NCBI GenBank assembly: GCA_027117675.1
Contig: JAJAYM010000214.1
Coordinates: 1-5,297, forward strand
DNA from: Actinomycetes bacterium
GTDB lineage: Bacteria; Actinomycetota; Actinomycetes; JAHEKZ01
Direction of reading: 5' to 3'
DNA: 5,297 nucleotides
The translations under genes and the position numbers were made by a program. The notes beneath the pieces were generated by a model that saw nothing but the letters and a program-made list of their open reading frames with translations, searched no databases and was not told the origin of the DNA. Below, piece after piece: positions 1 to 5,297 of the stretch; within the stretch, counting starts at the first letter, position 1, and each line of letters starts with the position of its first letter.

Positions 1-866
1 CCGCGGAAGGCGTAGATGCTCTGGTCGGCATCGCCCACCACCGCCAGTTCCGCTGGTGGAAGTGCTCCACCGGCCGGCCCAACGATCTCTTGCACCAGTA
101 CGTACTGCGCATGGTTGGTGTCCTGGTACTCATCGACCATCACGTGCCGGAATCGGCGCCGATAGTGCTCGGCCGCCTCGGGAAATGCCTGCAGTAGATT
201 CACCGTCGTCATGATCAGGTCGTCAAAGTCGACAGCGTTGGCGTCCAACAGCCGACGTTGGTACGTGCGATAGACCTCGGAGAGCATCACTTCGGTCGAT
301 GTTTCCGTGCGACTGGCGTAGAACTCCCAGTCGATCAGCTCGTTCTTCAGGTTGCTGATCTGAGCGCTGAACGAACGCGGCGGATAGCGCTTCGGATCGA
401 GGTCGAGGTCGCGACAGACCATCGCCACCAGTCGCTGCGAGTCGGCCGCGTCGTAGATCGAGAAGGACGACGACATACCGAGCCGTTTGCTCTCTGCGCG
501 CAGGATGCGGACACACGCGGAGTGGAAGGTGGACACCCACATCGCTTTCGCGCGCGGGCCGACGAGGGCCCCGACGCGCTCTTTCATCTCACCGGCAGCC
601 TTGTTCGTGAAGGTGATCGCCAGGATTTGGCCGGGCTGGACGCCCCGCGCCGCGAGCAGGTAGGCAATTCGATGCGTCAGCACCCGGGTCTTGCCCGATC
701 CAGCCCCTGCCACGATGAGCAAGGGGCTGCCTTCGTGCTTGACGGCAGCACGTTGCTGGTCGTTGAGCCCCTCAAGCAGCACCCTGGTGTCGATGGCCGG
801 GCGACCCGACGACGCCGGTTGCGCGGCTGGCGCGAAACCGGGGAGGTCGTCGAAAAGGGAGGTCAC
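1..866 (-). CDS. pcrA: ATP-dependent DNA helicase PcrA/UvrD1, superfamily 1A (N-terminal part; gene continues past left edge)
   Basis: This is the N-terminal 289 residues of a UvrD/PcrA 3'-5' DNA helicase, which unwinds DNA in nucleotide excision repair and rolling-circle replication and strips proteins from DNA in the cytoplasm. Visible motifs, in order, are the Q motif GLNDQQRAAV (33-42), Walker A GAGSGKT (54-60), motif Ia ITFTNKAAGEM (84-94), STFHS (112-116), motif II VDEYQDT (244-250) and motif III VVGDADQSIYAFRG (276-289). Family members have roughly 700-800 residues, so about 60% is missing, through window truncation and not through a mutation. The chosen start is GTG at 866, giving MTSLFDDLPGF, which resembles actinobacterial PcrA N-termini as I remember them. 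No Shine-Dalgarno sequence precedes it, but a TAGACT hexamer ends 7 bases upstream. The frame is intact throughout. Family assignment is secure; the choice of pcrA over another uvrD-like paralogue rests on the N-terminus and motif context. Confidence 0.95.
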   Translation of the reverse strand, partial: MTSLFDDLPGFAPAAQPASSGRPAIDTRVLLEGLNDQQRAAVKHEGSPLLIVAGAGSGKTRVLTHRIAYLLAARGVQPGQILAITFTNKAAGEMKERVGALVGPRAKAMWVSTFHSACVRILRAESKRLGMSSSFSIYDAADSQRLVAMVCRDLDLDPKRYPPRSFSAQISNLKNELIDWEFYASRTETSTEVMLSEVYRTYQRRLLDANAVDFDDLIMTTVNLLQAFPEAAEHYRRRFRHVMVDEYQDTNHAQYVLVQEIVGPAGGALPPAELAVVGDADQSIYAFR

Positions 867-873
867 TGACCGG

Positions 874-879
874 AGTCTA
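874..879 (-). promoter_or_regulatory. Candidate -10 hexamer TAGACT for a leaderless pcrA transcript
   Basis: On the minus strand TAGACT matches the actinobacterial TANNNT -10 pattern and is followed by exactly 7 bases before the GTG start of pcrA. That places a predicted transcription start on or next to the start codon. This fits the absence of a Shine-Dalgarno sequence. No good -35 element is visible 16-19 bases further upstream, which is common in high-GC actinobacterial promoters. The call is inferred from position and sequence only. Confidence 0.45.
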
Positions 880-898
880 GGTGGCCGGGCGGACACCT
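879..898 (-). other. Short GC-rich imperfect hairpin between the exported-protein gene and pcrA
   Basis: AGGTG (879-883) pairs with CACCT (894-898), then after one mismatch CC (885-886) pairs with GG (891-892) around a 4-base loop. It lies in the 66-base gap after the stop of the upstream gene and is not followed by a T-run, so it is at best a weak terminator. It abuts the putative -10 hexamer of pcrA. It may be chance in GC-rich DNA. Confidence 0.2.
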
Positions 899-932
899 TC
901 TGGACGGCCCGAACTGGCGGCCGCGGCGCAGG

Positions 933-2720
933 TCAGCGGAAGGAACCGAGCACCGTGATGCGCACGTCTACGCCCTTGGCTCCGCTGTTGAGCACCCGGA
1001 CCTTTCGCTCATCACCAAGCCCGGCAACCACTGTTCCCGTGACCGTCTGGCCCGGGGTGATCGACAGATCCGTGGTGCCAGGGCGCGACCCACCTGGCCG
1101 CCAGAAGGTGAGACGGCCAGCGGTGGTTGCCCGACGCGCCGTCACCTGAAGCAGAACGCTGTCGGCGTCGCGGGCGACCGCGTCCCCCACCGCGAAGTCC
1201 TTGGTCGATCCGTCACCGAGGAACGAGAGCTGAAGGTCCGACCCGGTATCCACAACGGTCTTCGGAGTCGCCCGCAGGGCCAGACCTCGACCACCGTTGA
1301 GGGTCGCTGGCTCATAGGCACCGGCAATGTCAAGGGTGATGTCCCGCCCGTTCGATCCCTGATTCTCGATGACGACACCAGCGTTGCGCCCGACCGGCAC
1401 CGACGTCTGCACGGTGGTCGCCCCGCGGCCGTAGGTGAGGACGGGGATTCTGGGGCGGTTACCGCCGGCCGGGTATGCGTAGAGCGAGCCGCGTCCGTTT
1501 CCAGCTGTGACAGTGAGGCTGAGGACCGCAGAGGATGAGGCTGGATCGGTTCCCGCACGACCCGCGACGGTCACCCTCGACGTGCCATTGGGGCCAAAAG
1601 AGAGGCTCGCTATCCGTTGCGGCGCGACACCATCGAACTGGTCCCCGCCGTCGGCTGCGATCTTGCGCCGGAGCGATAGCGGGGCGTCCGGATCGACGTA
1701 GTAGCCGACCACGCTGACGGCGAGGTCGGTCGCGCCGAAGTCGGTGAAGAAGCTGACCTTTCCGTCCGCCCCTACCGGAAGCTGCATCGACGCCGAACTG
1801 ATCTGGTTCTGACCCGCCGAGACGCGGCGTACCGGAGGGATCTCGCCACCGGCCGGTCCAGCCGTCAGGCCGGCATTCCAGTTCGGACGCCGCATCGCCA
1901 CGTTCAGAGCCACCGCTGCGACTCCCCTGCCTGGCACTGGGCCAGTTCCCGTCACCTGCACGTCAACGCGGCGGCCTGAGCTCTGGAAGAGACGGCACGG
2001 CCCGCTGAGCATTCCTGCACCGGACTCGGTGGAAGCCAGCCGGGTCGGCGCTACGGGTACGTAGCGCATCGGGTCGGTCTGGACGCGTCGCGCCGACGTG
2101 GTCAGCGACCCGTTCACGCACGGTGTGCCTAGCGGCTTGCCGTTCCAGAAGGACGTGCGGCCGGTGGAGCCGTCATAGCTCAAGCTGATGTGGATGTGGT
2201 CGGTGTGCGGGTTGACGCCGCTGTAGGAATCCCATCCCCGGTCGCCGTAAGCGCGCCAGATCCGCTTGTTGAAGATGATGTACATGATGCCGAGTCGGCG
2301 AGCCATGGCGTGCCTATTACCGTTCCCATCAGTGGCTAGGAGCCACGACAAGAATGCATCTGCCTTGGCCTTGCCGGCTTTGGTCGTCGCATCGACCATC
2401 CAGTCGAGCGCCCGACCGTCGTTGTGCTCGGATGTCGTGTAGCAAGCATTGCGGGCGATGCCGATCGCCTCGTCGGACCCATAGGTAGACCGAATCAATC
2501 CGGCGATCTTTTCGGCACCGGGTTTGTTGACGACGTCGCAGACGGTGTTCTCCTCGTAGGGGGCATAGCTCTCAATCGCTTTGCCGAAATTCGGAGTGTT
2601 CGGCTTCGGCGGAGCGGCATCGGCCGAACTCGTCATCGCGAGGGGAATGAGGGTCGCCAGAACCGCCAGAAGCAGCAGGTGCACCGGCGGGCGGAGAACT
2701 CTCGTCGACATTGGCATCAT
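933..2720 (-). CDS. Exported LAS/M15-like metallopeptidase-domain protein with three C-terminal beta-rich repeats
   Basis: A 595-residue exported protein of unproven function. Residues 1 to about 36 form a signal peptide: a basic n-region (R7, R10), a hydrophobic core from V13 to about A28, and a likely signal peptidase I site near SADA-APP. Residues about 48-193 form the first domain, with SEHNDGRALD (97-106) and PHTDHIHIS (171-179). The spacing H99-x6-D106 plus H175-I-H177 matches the zinc-ligand pattern of LAS enzymes (lysostaphin, D-Ala-D-Ala peptidases, hedgehog), so a cell-wall peptide cleavage role is plausible. Residues about 216-595 contain three related beta-rich repeats ending VVGYY (337-341), DIAGAY (464-469) and VLGSF (590-594). 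There are four cysteines (C61, C93, C201, C242), allowing two disulfides in the exported protein. The start is uncertain: ATG at 2720, 2717 or 2711 are all in frame and none has a clear ribosome binding site. It lies 66 bases upstream of pcrA on the same strand and is divergent from the deacetylase gene. The protein may be secreted or wall-associated; no LPXTG motif or C-terminal membrane anchor is seen. Confidence 0.85.
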   Translation of the reverse strand: MMPMSTRVLRPPVHLLLLAVLATLIPLAMTSSADAAPPKPNTPNFGKAIESYAPYEENTVCDVVNKPGAEKIAGLIRSTYGSDEAIGIARNACYTTSEHNDGRALDWMVDATTKAGKAKADAFLSWLLATDGNGNRHAMARRLGIMYIIFNKRIWRAYGDRGWDSYSGVNPHTDHIHISLSYDGSTGRTSFWNGKPLGTPCVNGSLTTSARRVQTDPMRYVPVAPTRLASTESGAGMLSGPCRLFQSSGRRVDVQVTGTGPVPGRGVAAVALNVAMRRPNWNAGLTAGPAGGEIPPVRRVSAGQNQISSASMQLPVGADGKVSFFTDFGATDLAVSVVGYYVDPDAPLSLRRKIAADGGDQFDGVAPQRIASLSFGPNGTSRVTVAGRAGTDPASSSAVLSLTVTAGNGRGSLYAYPAGGNRPRIPVLTYGRGATTVQTSVPVGRNAGVVIENQGSNGRDITLDIAGAYEPATLNGGRGLALRATPKTVVDTGSDLQLSFLGDGSTKDFAVGDAVARDADSVLLQVTARRATTAGRLTFWRPGGSRPGTTDLSITPGQTVTGTVVAGLGDERKVRVLNSGAKGVDVRITVLGSFR

Positions 2721-2842
2721 GGGTACGGTCGGCGGCCAGGGTGCCGCTCTGAAGTCCCCTGCCTACCATGACGCTGGGCAGATCACCCGATCAGCGCACC
2801 CACAACCGGCCATCCGGCCGCCACCCAGCAGAAGGAGCCCCA
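2721..2842. promoter_or_regulatory. Divergent intergenic region between the exported-protein gene and the LmbE-type deacetylase gene
   Basis: These 122 bases must carry the promoters of two divergent genes. On the plus strand TACCAT (2764-2769) fits a -10 hexamer for the deacetylase, with only a poor -35 (GTGCCG, 2741-2746) 17 bases upstream; this would give a leader of about 67 bases. No convincing -10 is seen for the leftward gene. An inverted pair CGCTG (2772-2776) / CAGCG (2792-2796) encloses or touches two GATC tetramers (2781-2784, 2789-2792), and CCGGCC occurs twice, 2 bases apart (2806-2811, 2814-2819). These could be operator-like, but short symmetric strings are frequent at this GC content. 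Confidence 0.35.
2830..2837 (+). promoter_or_regulatory. Ribosome binding site AGAAGGAG that fixes the GTG start of the deacetylase
   Basis: AGAAGGAG is a strong Shine-Dalgarno sequence ending 5 bases before GTG at 2843. It decides against the in-frame ATG at 2768, which has no comparable site and would add 25 low-complexity residues rich in Pro, Arg and His. Confidence 0.8.
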
Positions 2843-3583
2843 GTGCCTGAGCCAGTCCCTGAGTCTGAGCCGGACAACCAGGTCGAGCGGGTCCTGGTGG
2901 TCACCGCCCACCCGGACGACGTCGACTTCGGCGCGTCAGGGACGCTCGCCCAGTGGACCCGTCAGGGGATGGCGGTCACGCTCTGCGTGATCACCGACGG
3001 CGATGCCGGCGGCTTCGACCCGGCCGTCGCTCGATCGGACATTCCTCGCATCCGGCGCGCCGAACAACGCGCAGCCGCCGCTCTGTGGGGCGCGGACGAC
3101 GTCGTCTACCTCGGTTACCGGGACGGCGAACTCACCGTCTCGCACGACCTGCGGCGCGATATCAGTCGGGTGATCCGCCAAGTGCGACCGCGTCGCATGC
3201 TCATTCAGTCCCCCGAGCGCAACTGGGAGCGGATCCAGGCCTCGCACCCGGACCACCTCGCAGCTGGCGAGGCCGCTATCCAGGCGGTTTACCCGGACGC
3301 GCGTAATCCCTTTGCACACGTCTCGTTGCTGAGCGACGAGGGCCTCGAGGCCTGGACAGTGGAAGAGGTGTGGGTGATGGCCGGGCCGCAGCCGGGCCAT
3401 GCCGTCGACATCACCGACACGTTCGCGACCAAGATCGCAGCGCTTCGCGCACACGAGTCGCAGACAGCGCACATGGACGACCTTGAGACGTTCATGCGCG
3501 GCTGGGGCGAGCTGACAGCCGAGCGGTTCCACCTCCCGAAGGGTCGGCTCGCCGAAGCCTTCCAGATCGTCAAGACCGCCTGA
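2843..3583 (+). CDS. PIG-L/LmbE family zinc-dependent deacetylase
   Basis: A 246-residue member of the PIG-L/LmbE family, which removes N-acetyl groups from sugar amines (GlcNAc-Ins in MshB) or cleaves related amides (mycothiol conjugates in Mca). The signature AHPDDVDFG lies at residues 22-30. By analogy with MshB, H23 and D26 and the histidine H138 of SHPDH (134-138) bind zinc, D25 is the general base, and H135 corresponds to the second conserved histidine. Further family-like segments are YLGYRDGEL (89-97) and AHESQT (203-208). Length is normal for the family. There is no signal peptide, so it should act in the cytoplasm. The GTG start is chosen because a strong ribosome binding site precedes it and because the first beta strand (RVLVVTAHPDD, from residue 16) then begins near the N-terminus. 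The HPDDVDFG motif differs from the HPDDES of MshB, so I would not call it mshB or mca; the substrate is unknown. It stands alone on its strand, between a divergent and a convergent gene. Confidence 0.92.
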   Translation: MPEPVPESEPDNQVERVLVVTAHPDDVDFGASGTLAQWTRQGMAVTLCVITDGDAGGFDPAVARSDIPRIRRAEQRAAAALWGADDVVYLGYRDGELTVSHDLRRDISRVIRQVRPRRMLIQSPERNWERIQASHPDHLAAGEAAIQAVYPDARNPFAHVSLLSDEGLEAWTVEEVWVMAGPQPGHAVDITDTFATKIAALRAHESQTAHMDDLETFMRGWGELTAERFHLPKGRLAEAFQIVKTA

Positions 3584-3651
3584 ACATGGCCGAGTGTGCG
3601 CCCATGGCCAGGCATTTCCGGCACCCAAGGGGACACTGGGCGGGATTGGGG

Positions 3652-3996
3652 CTAACGCCAGTAGACGGCGACCACGATGTCGGCGATGGTCAGCCCACCG
3701 ATCAAGGCCCACGCGCCAGTGGTGAGCACGTCCCGCTTGCGGTTGGCAAACACCAACACGGCAACGACGACAGCGACGGCCAGCTTCACCCCGACCTTGG
3801 CGTGGTCGACGGGCGCATCGCCTGACTCGGCAATCCCGACGAGCAGCACACCGGTCACCAACTGCGTGATGATGCCATGCACCATCGCGTTGTTGACGAC
3901 GCGCGGTGTCACCTTGATCTGAACGAGGAACCCGCCCAACAAACTCGCCAACCCGATGAAGTGCAGCACGATGAGAGCGCGTTCGAGGAAGTCCAT
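3652..3996 (-). CDS. Small four-helix integral membrane protein, function unknown
   Basis: A 114-residue membrane protein with four predicted helices at about residues 5-26, 39-57, 67-84 and 93-112; the loop ANRKRD (84-89) is positively charged. Each of the first three helices carries or adjoins a histidine: H12 (LHFIG), H40 (VHG) and H65 (DHAKVGVK). This arrangement of small residues, histidines and a Lys at the head of helix 3 faintly recalls HemJ/CopD/SirB-type four-helix heme or metal membrane proteins, but I cannot assign it to any of these. The start is ATG at 3996 (MDFLERALIV); the in-frame ATG at 4041 would add 15 residues lacking membrane character and overlap the regulator's end. 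The gene begins 17 bases after the regulator's stop on the same strand, so it may be the third gene of the kinase-regulator operon, although a TACAGT hexamer 6 bases upstream of its ATG suggests its own leaderless promoter. It converges with the deacetylase gene. Confidence 0.8.
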   Translation of the reverse strand: MDFLERALIVLHFIGLASLLGGFLVQIKVTPRVVNNAMVHGIITQLVTGVLLVGIAESGDAPVDHAKVGVKLAVAVVVAVLVFANRKRDVLTTGAWALIGGLTIADIVVAVYWR

Positions 3997-4002
3997 ACCG
4001 TC

Positions 4003-4008
4003 ACTGTA
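4003..4008 (-). promoter_or_regulatory. Candidate -10 hexamer TACAGT for a leaderless transcript of the small membrane protein
   Basis: TACAGT on the minus strand fits TANNNT and ends 6 bases before the ATG at 3996, so transcription would begin at or beside the start codon. No Shine-Dalgarno sequence precedes that ATG. No clear -35 is visible. It lies in the 17-base gap after the response regulator stop, so the gene could be read both from the operon and from this site. Confidence 0.4.
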
Positions 4009-4013
4009 GGGCG

Positions 4014-4670
4014 TTAGGTGAGCCGGCGATCGGAGGCCCATCGGGCGAGCTCGTTGCGGTTCGACAGCTGCAGCTTGCGTAGCACGCTGGAGACATGTGT
4101 CTCGATCGTCTTGATGGACAGGAAGAGCTCTGACGCCGCCTCGCGATAGGTGTAGCCCCTCGCGATCAACCGCATGACGTCACGCTCGCGGGGCGTCAAC
4201 CGGTCCAGTTCTTCGTCAATCTCAGCTACCTCCACCGAGCCGGCGAACGCGTCGAGAACGAAGCCGGCCAGCCTCGGCGAGAAGACAGCGTCGCCGGCAG
4301 CCACCTGGCGCACGGCGTCAGCGAGCTCAGGCCCGCTGATCGACTTGGTCACGTAGCCTCGCGCGCCAGCACGGATGGTCGCGATGACGTCCTCAGCGGC
4401 GTCAGAGACCGAGAGCGCGAGGAATCGCGTGTCTGGCGCGCTTTCTCCCACCCGCTTGATCACCTCAGGGCCGTTGCCTCCCGGCAGGTGTACGTCGAGC
4501 AGCACGACGTCCGGCTGGTTCTGGACAATCACCGCGACCGCTGAGTCGACGTCCTCCGCCTCGCCGAGGATGCGCACCCGATCACCAAGCTCGGTGCGCA
4601 CTCCCGTGCGAAACATCCGGTGGTCGTCGACCAGCACCACAGTCGGAACAGTCTTCACATCACTCATCAT
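4014..4670 (-). CDS. NarL/FixJ-family response regulator with LuxR-type DNA-binding domain
   Basis: A 218-residue two-domain transcription regulator. The receiver domain (about 9-125) shows the acidic pair D15-D16 in VLVDDH, the phosphoacceptor D59 in LLDVHLPGG, the switch serine S87 in ALSVS and the conserved lysine K109 in YVTKS. The C-terminal LuxR/GerE helix-turn-helix (about 156-215) reads LTPRERDVMRLIARG, then YREAASELFLSIKTIETHVS with recognition-helix features typical of the family. All key residues are present, so it should be phosphorylated on D59 by the adjoining kinase and bind DNA as a dimer. The start at 4670 is chosen because it overlaps the kinase stop as ATGA, with GGAG 5 bases upstream inside the kinase gene; a second ATG at 4667 follows at once and could also serve. 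Its targets cannot be read from the sequence; autoregulation or control of the downstream membrane protein is possible. Confidence 0.94.
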   Translation of the reverse strand: MMSDVKTVPTVVLVDDHRMFRTGVRTELGDRVRILGEAEDVDSAVAVIVQNQPDVVLLDVHLPGGNGPEVIKRVGESAPDTRFLALSVSDAAEDVIATIRAGARGYVTKSISGPELADAVRQVAAGDAVFSPRLAGFVLDAFAGSVEVAEIDEELDRLTPRERDVMRLIARGYTYREAASELFLSIKTIETHVSSVLRKLQLSNRNELARWASDRRLT

Positions 4671-5297
4671 CGCGTCTCCATCACCAGTTCGACTCGAGTG
4701 CCGGCCCCCGGCTCGGTGGTGATCGACGCGCGTCCGCCGTAGCGTTCAATGCGACCAAGGATCGATTGGCGAACACCCATGCGGTCGGAGGGGACGTCGT
4801 CGAGGACGAACCCAGCACCTCGGTCGCGCACGTGGACAGTCACCTCGGACGGTGTCATCTCGGCGTAGACCGACACCGTGTCGACGCCGGAGTGGCGCCC
4901 GGCATTGGCCACCGCCTCGCGGGTTGACTGAAGCATCGCGGTCAGCCGCTCATTCAGTGTCACGTCACCGACGCAGACAACATCAACGCGAACTCCGTAG
5001 GTGTCTTCCACCTCAGCCGCCAGTTCCTCCAGCGCCGCGCGAAATGATGCGGCAAGTGGCGATGGTGCCGGGTAGAGCCAGCGGCGCAAGTCCCGCTCCT
5101 GCGCTCGCGCGATCTTGGCCACCTCAGCAGGATCTGATGCGTTTCGCTGAATCAGGGTCAGTGACTGCAGGACTGAGTCGTGAACCTGTGCGGCGATTTC
5201 CGCACGCTCCTCGCTTCGGATGCGAGCGCGACGCTCAGCGTCCCGTTCACGCCATAGTCGAAGTGCGAAGGGGCTAGCCACCAACGCAATCCCGACC
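4667..5297 (-). CDS. Two-component sensor histidine kinase, HisKA_3/HATPase type, C-terminal part (gene continues past right edge)
   Basis: The C-terminal 210 residues of a NarL-partner histidine kinase. Counting from the leucine encoded by TTG at 5284 as residue 1, the H-box AQVHDSVLQSL places the phosphorylated histidine at 35. The ATP-binding domain has the N-box REAVANAGRHSG (122-133), G1 box DRGAGF (154-159) and G2 box GAGTRV (193-198), with GVRQSILGRIERYGG between them (170-184). The frame stays open through the right edge, encoding VGIA before LVASPFALRLW, which looks like the end of a transmembrane helix followed by a basic cytosolic linker. The TTG at 5284 is therefore internal, not the start. 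The SEERAEIAAQVHDSVLQSL region closely resembles actinobacterial kinases that carry an N-terminal PspC domain, as I remember them, so membrane-stress sensing is a reasonable guess, but the sensor part is not in the window. The stop overlaps the regulator start by 4 bases, implying coupled translation. Confidence 0.93.
   Translation of the reverse strand, partial: VGIALVASPFALRLWRERDAERRARIRSEERAEIAAQVHDSVLQSLTLIQRNASDPAEVAKIARAQERDLRRWLYPAPSPLAASFRAALEELAAEVEDTYGVRVDVVCVGDVTLNERLTAMLQSTREAVANAGRHSGVDTVSVYAEMTPSEVTVHVRDRGAGFVLDDVPSDRMGVRQSILGRIERYGGRASITTEPGAGTRVELVMETR

Noticed and set aside
258..869. 203-codon open frame on the plus strand opposite pcrA
   Set aside because: It lies antisense to a gene with every expected helicase motif. 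The translation is Arg/Asp/His-rich with no recognisable domain, typical of a shadow frame in GC-rich DNA.
903..932. GC-rich inverted pair CGGCC/GGCCG just after the exported-protein stop
   Set aside because: It has a five-base stem and a nine-base loop in a NotI-like GC string, with no following T-run. It is not distinguishable from background.
691..1149. 152-codon plus-strand frame spanning the pcrA start and the end of the exported-protein gene
   Set aside because: It crosses two well-supported minus-strand genes and their intergenic gap, and the translation is Arg/Pro/Thr/Ser-rich without a domain.
3584..3651. Possible bidirectional terminator in the convergent gap (TGGCC 3587-3591 with GGCCA 3606-3610; CCCA 3624-3627 with TGGG 3637-3640)
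   Set aside because: Stems are only 4-5 base pairs with 9-14 base loops and no T-runs on either strand, so this is no better than chance at this GC content.
2936..3712. 258-codon open frame on the minus strand opposite the deacetylase gene
   Set aside because: The plus strand encodes a complete PIG-L protein with its catalytic residues and a strong ribosome binding site. The antisense product is low-complexity and runs over the end of the convergent membrane-protein gene.
5282..5284. TTG as the start of the histidine kinase
   Set aside because: The frame stays open to the window edge, and the residues before and after it read as the end of a membrane helix. A kinase starting there would lack any sensor or membrane part.

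Overview
The window is GC-rich DNA with the coding style of a high-GC actinobacterium. An N-terminal actinobacterial-type PcrA/UvrD1 helicase, a PspC-type sensor kinase paired with a NarL/LuxR-type regulator, and a secreted protein with Nocardioides-like beta repeats together suggest Propionibacteriales (Nocardioidaceae or a relative). That placement rests on remembered family resemblance, not on a search.

Layout: (1) Positions 1-866, minus strand, hold the first 289 residues of an ATP-dependent DNA helicase (PcrA/UvrD1); the gene runs off the left edge. (2) Positions 933-2720, minus strand, encode a 595-residue exported protein: a signal peptide, a LAS/M15-like zinc-peptidase domain, then three degenerate beta-rich repeats of about 127 residues. 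(3) A 122-base divergent intergenic region follows. (4) Positions 2843-3583, plus strand, encode a PIG-L/LmbE-type zinc deacetylase whose true start is a GTG with a strong ribosome binding site. (5) After a 68-base convergent gap, positions 3652-3996, minus strand, encode a small four-helix membrane protein. (6) Positions 4014-4670 (response regulator) and 4667-5297 (C-terminal part of a histidine kinase, cut by the right edge) are on the minus strand and overlap by the tetranucleotide ATGA.

Transcription of the right part runs leftward as kinase, regulator, membrane protein. The kinase should phosphorylate Asp59 of the regulator; the signal is unknown because the sensor domain lies outside the window. 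The membrane protein follows 17 bases after the regulator and may be co-transcribed, but it also has its own -10-like hexamer placed for a leaderless start. pcrA shows the same arrangement: no Shine-Dalgarno sequence, and a TAGACT hexamer ending 7 bases before its GTG.

Most of the window looks like ordinary chromosomal gene content. I see no mobile element, CRISPR array, RNA gene or phage-like module, and nothing that clearly amounts to a new system. The least described parts are the exported repeat protein and the small histidine-bearing membrane protein.
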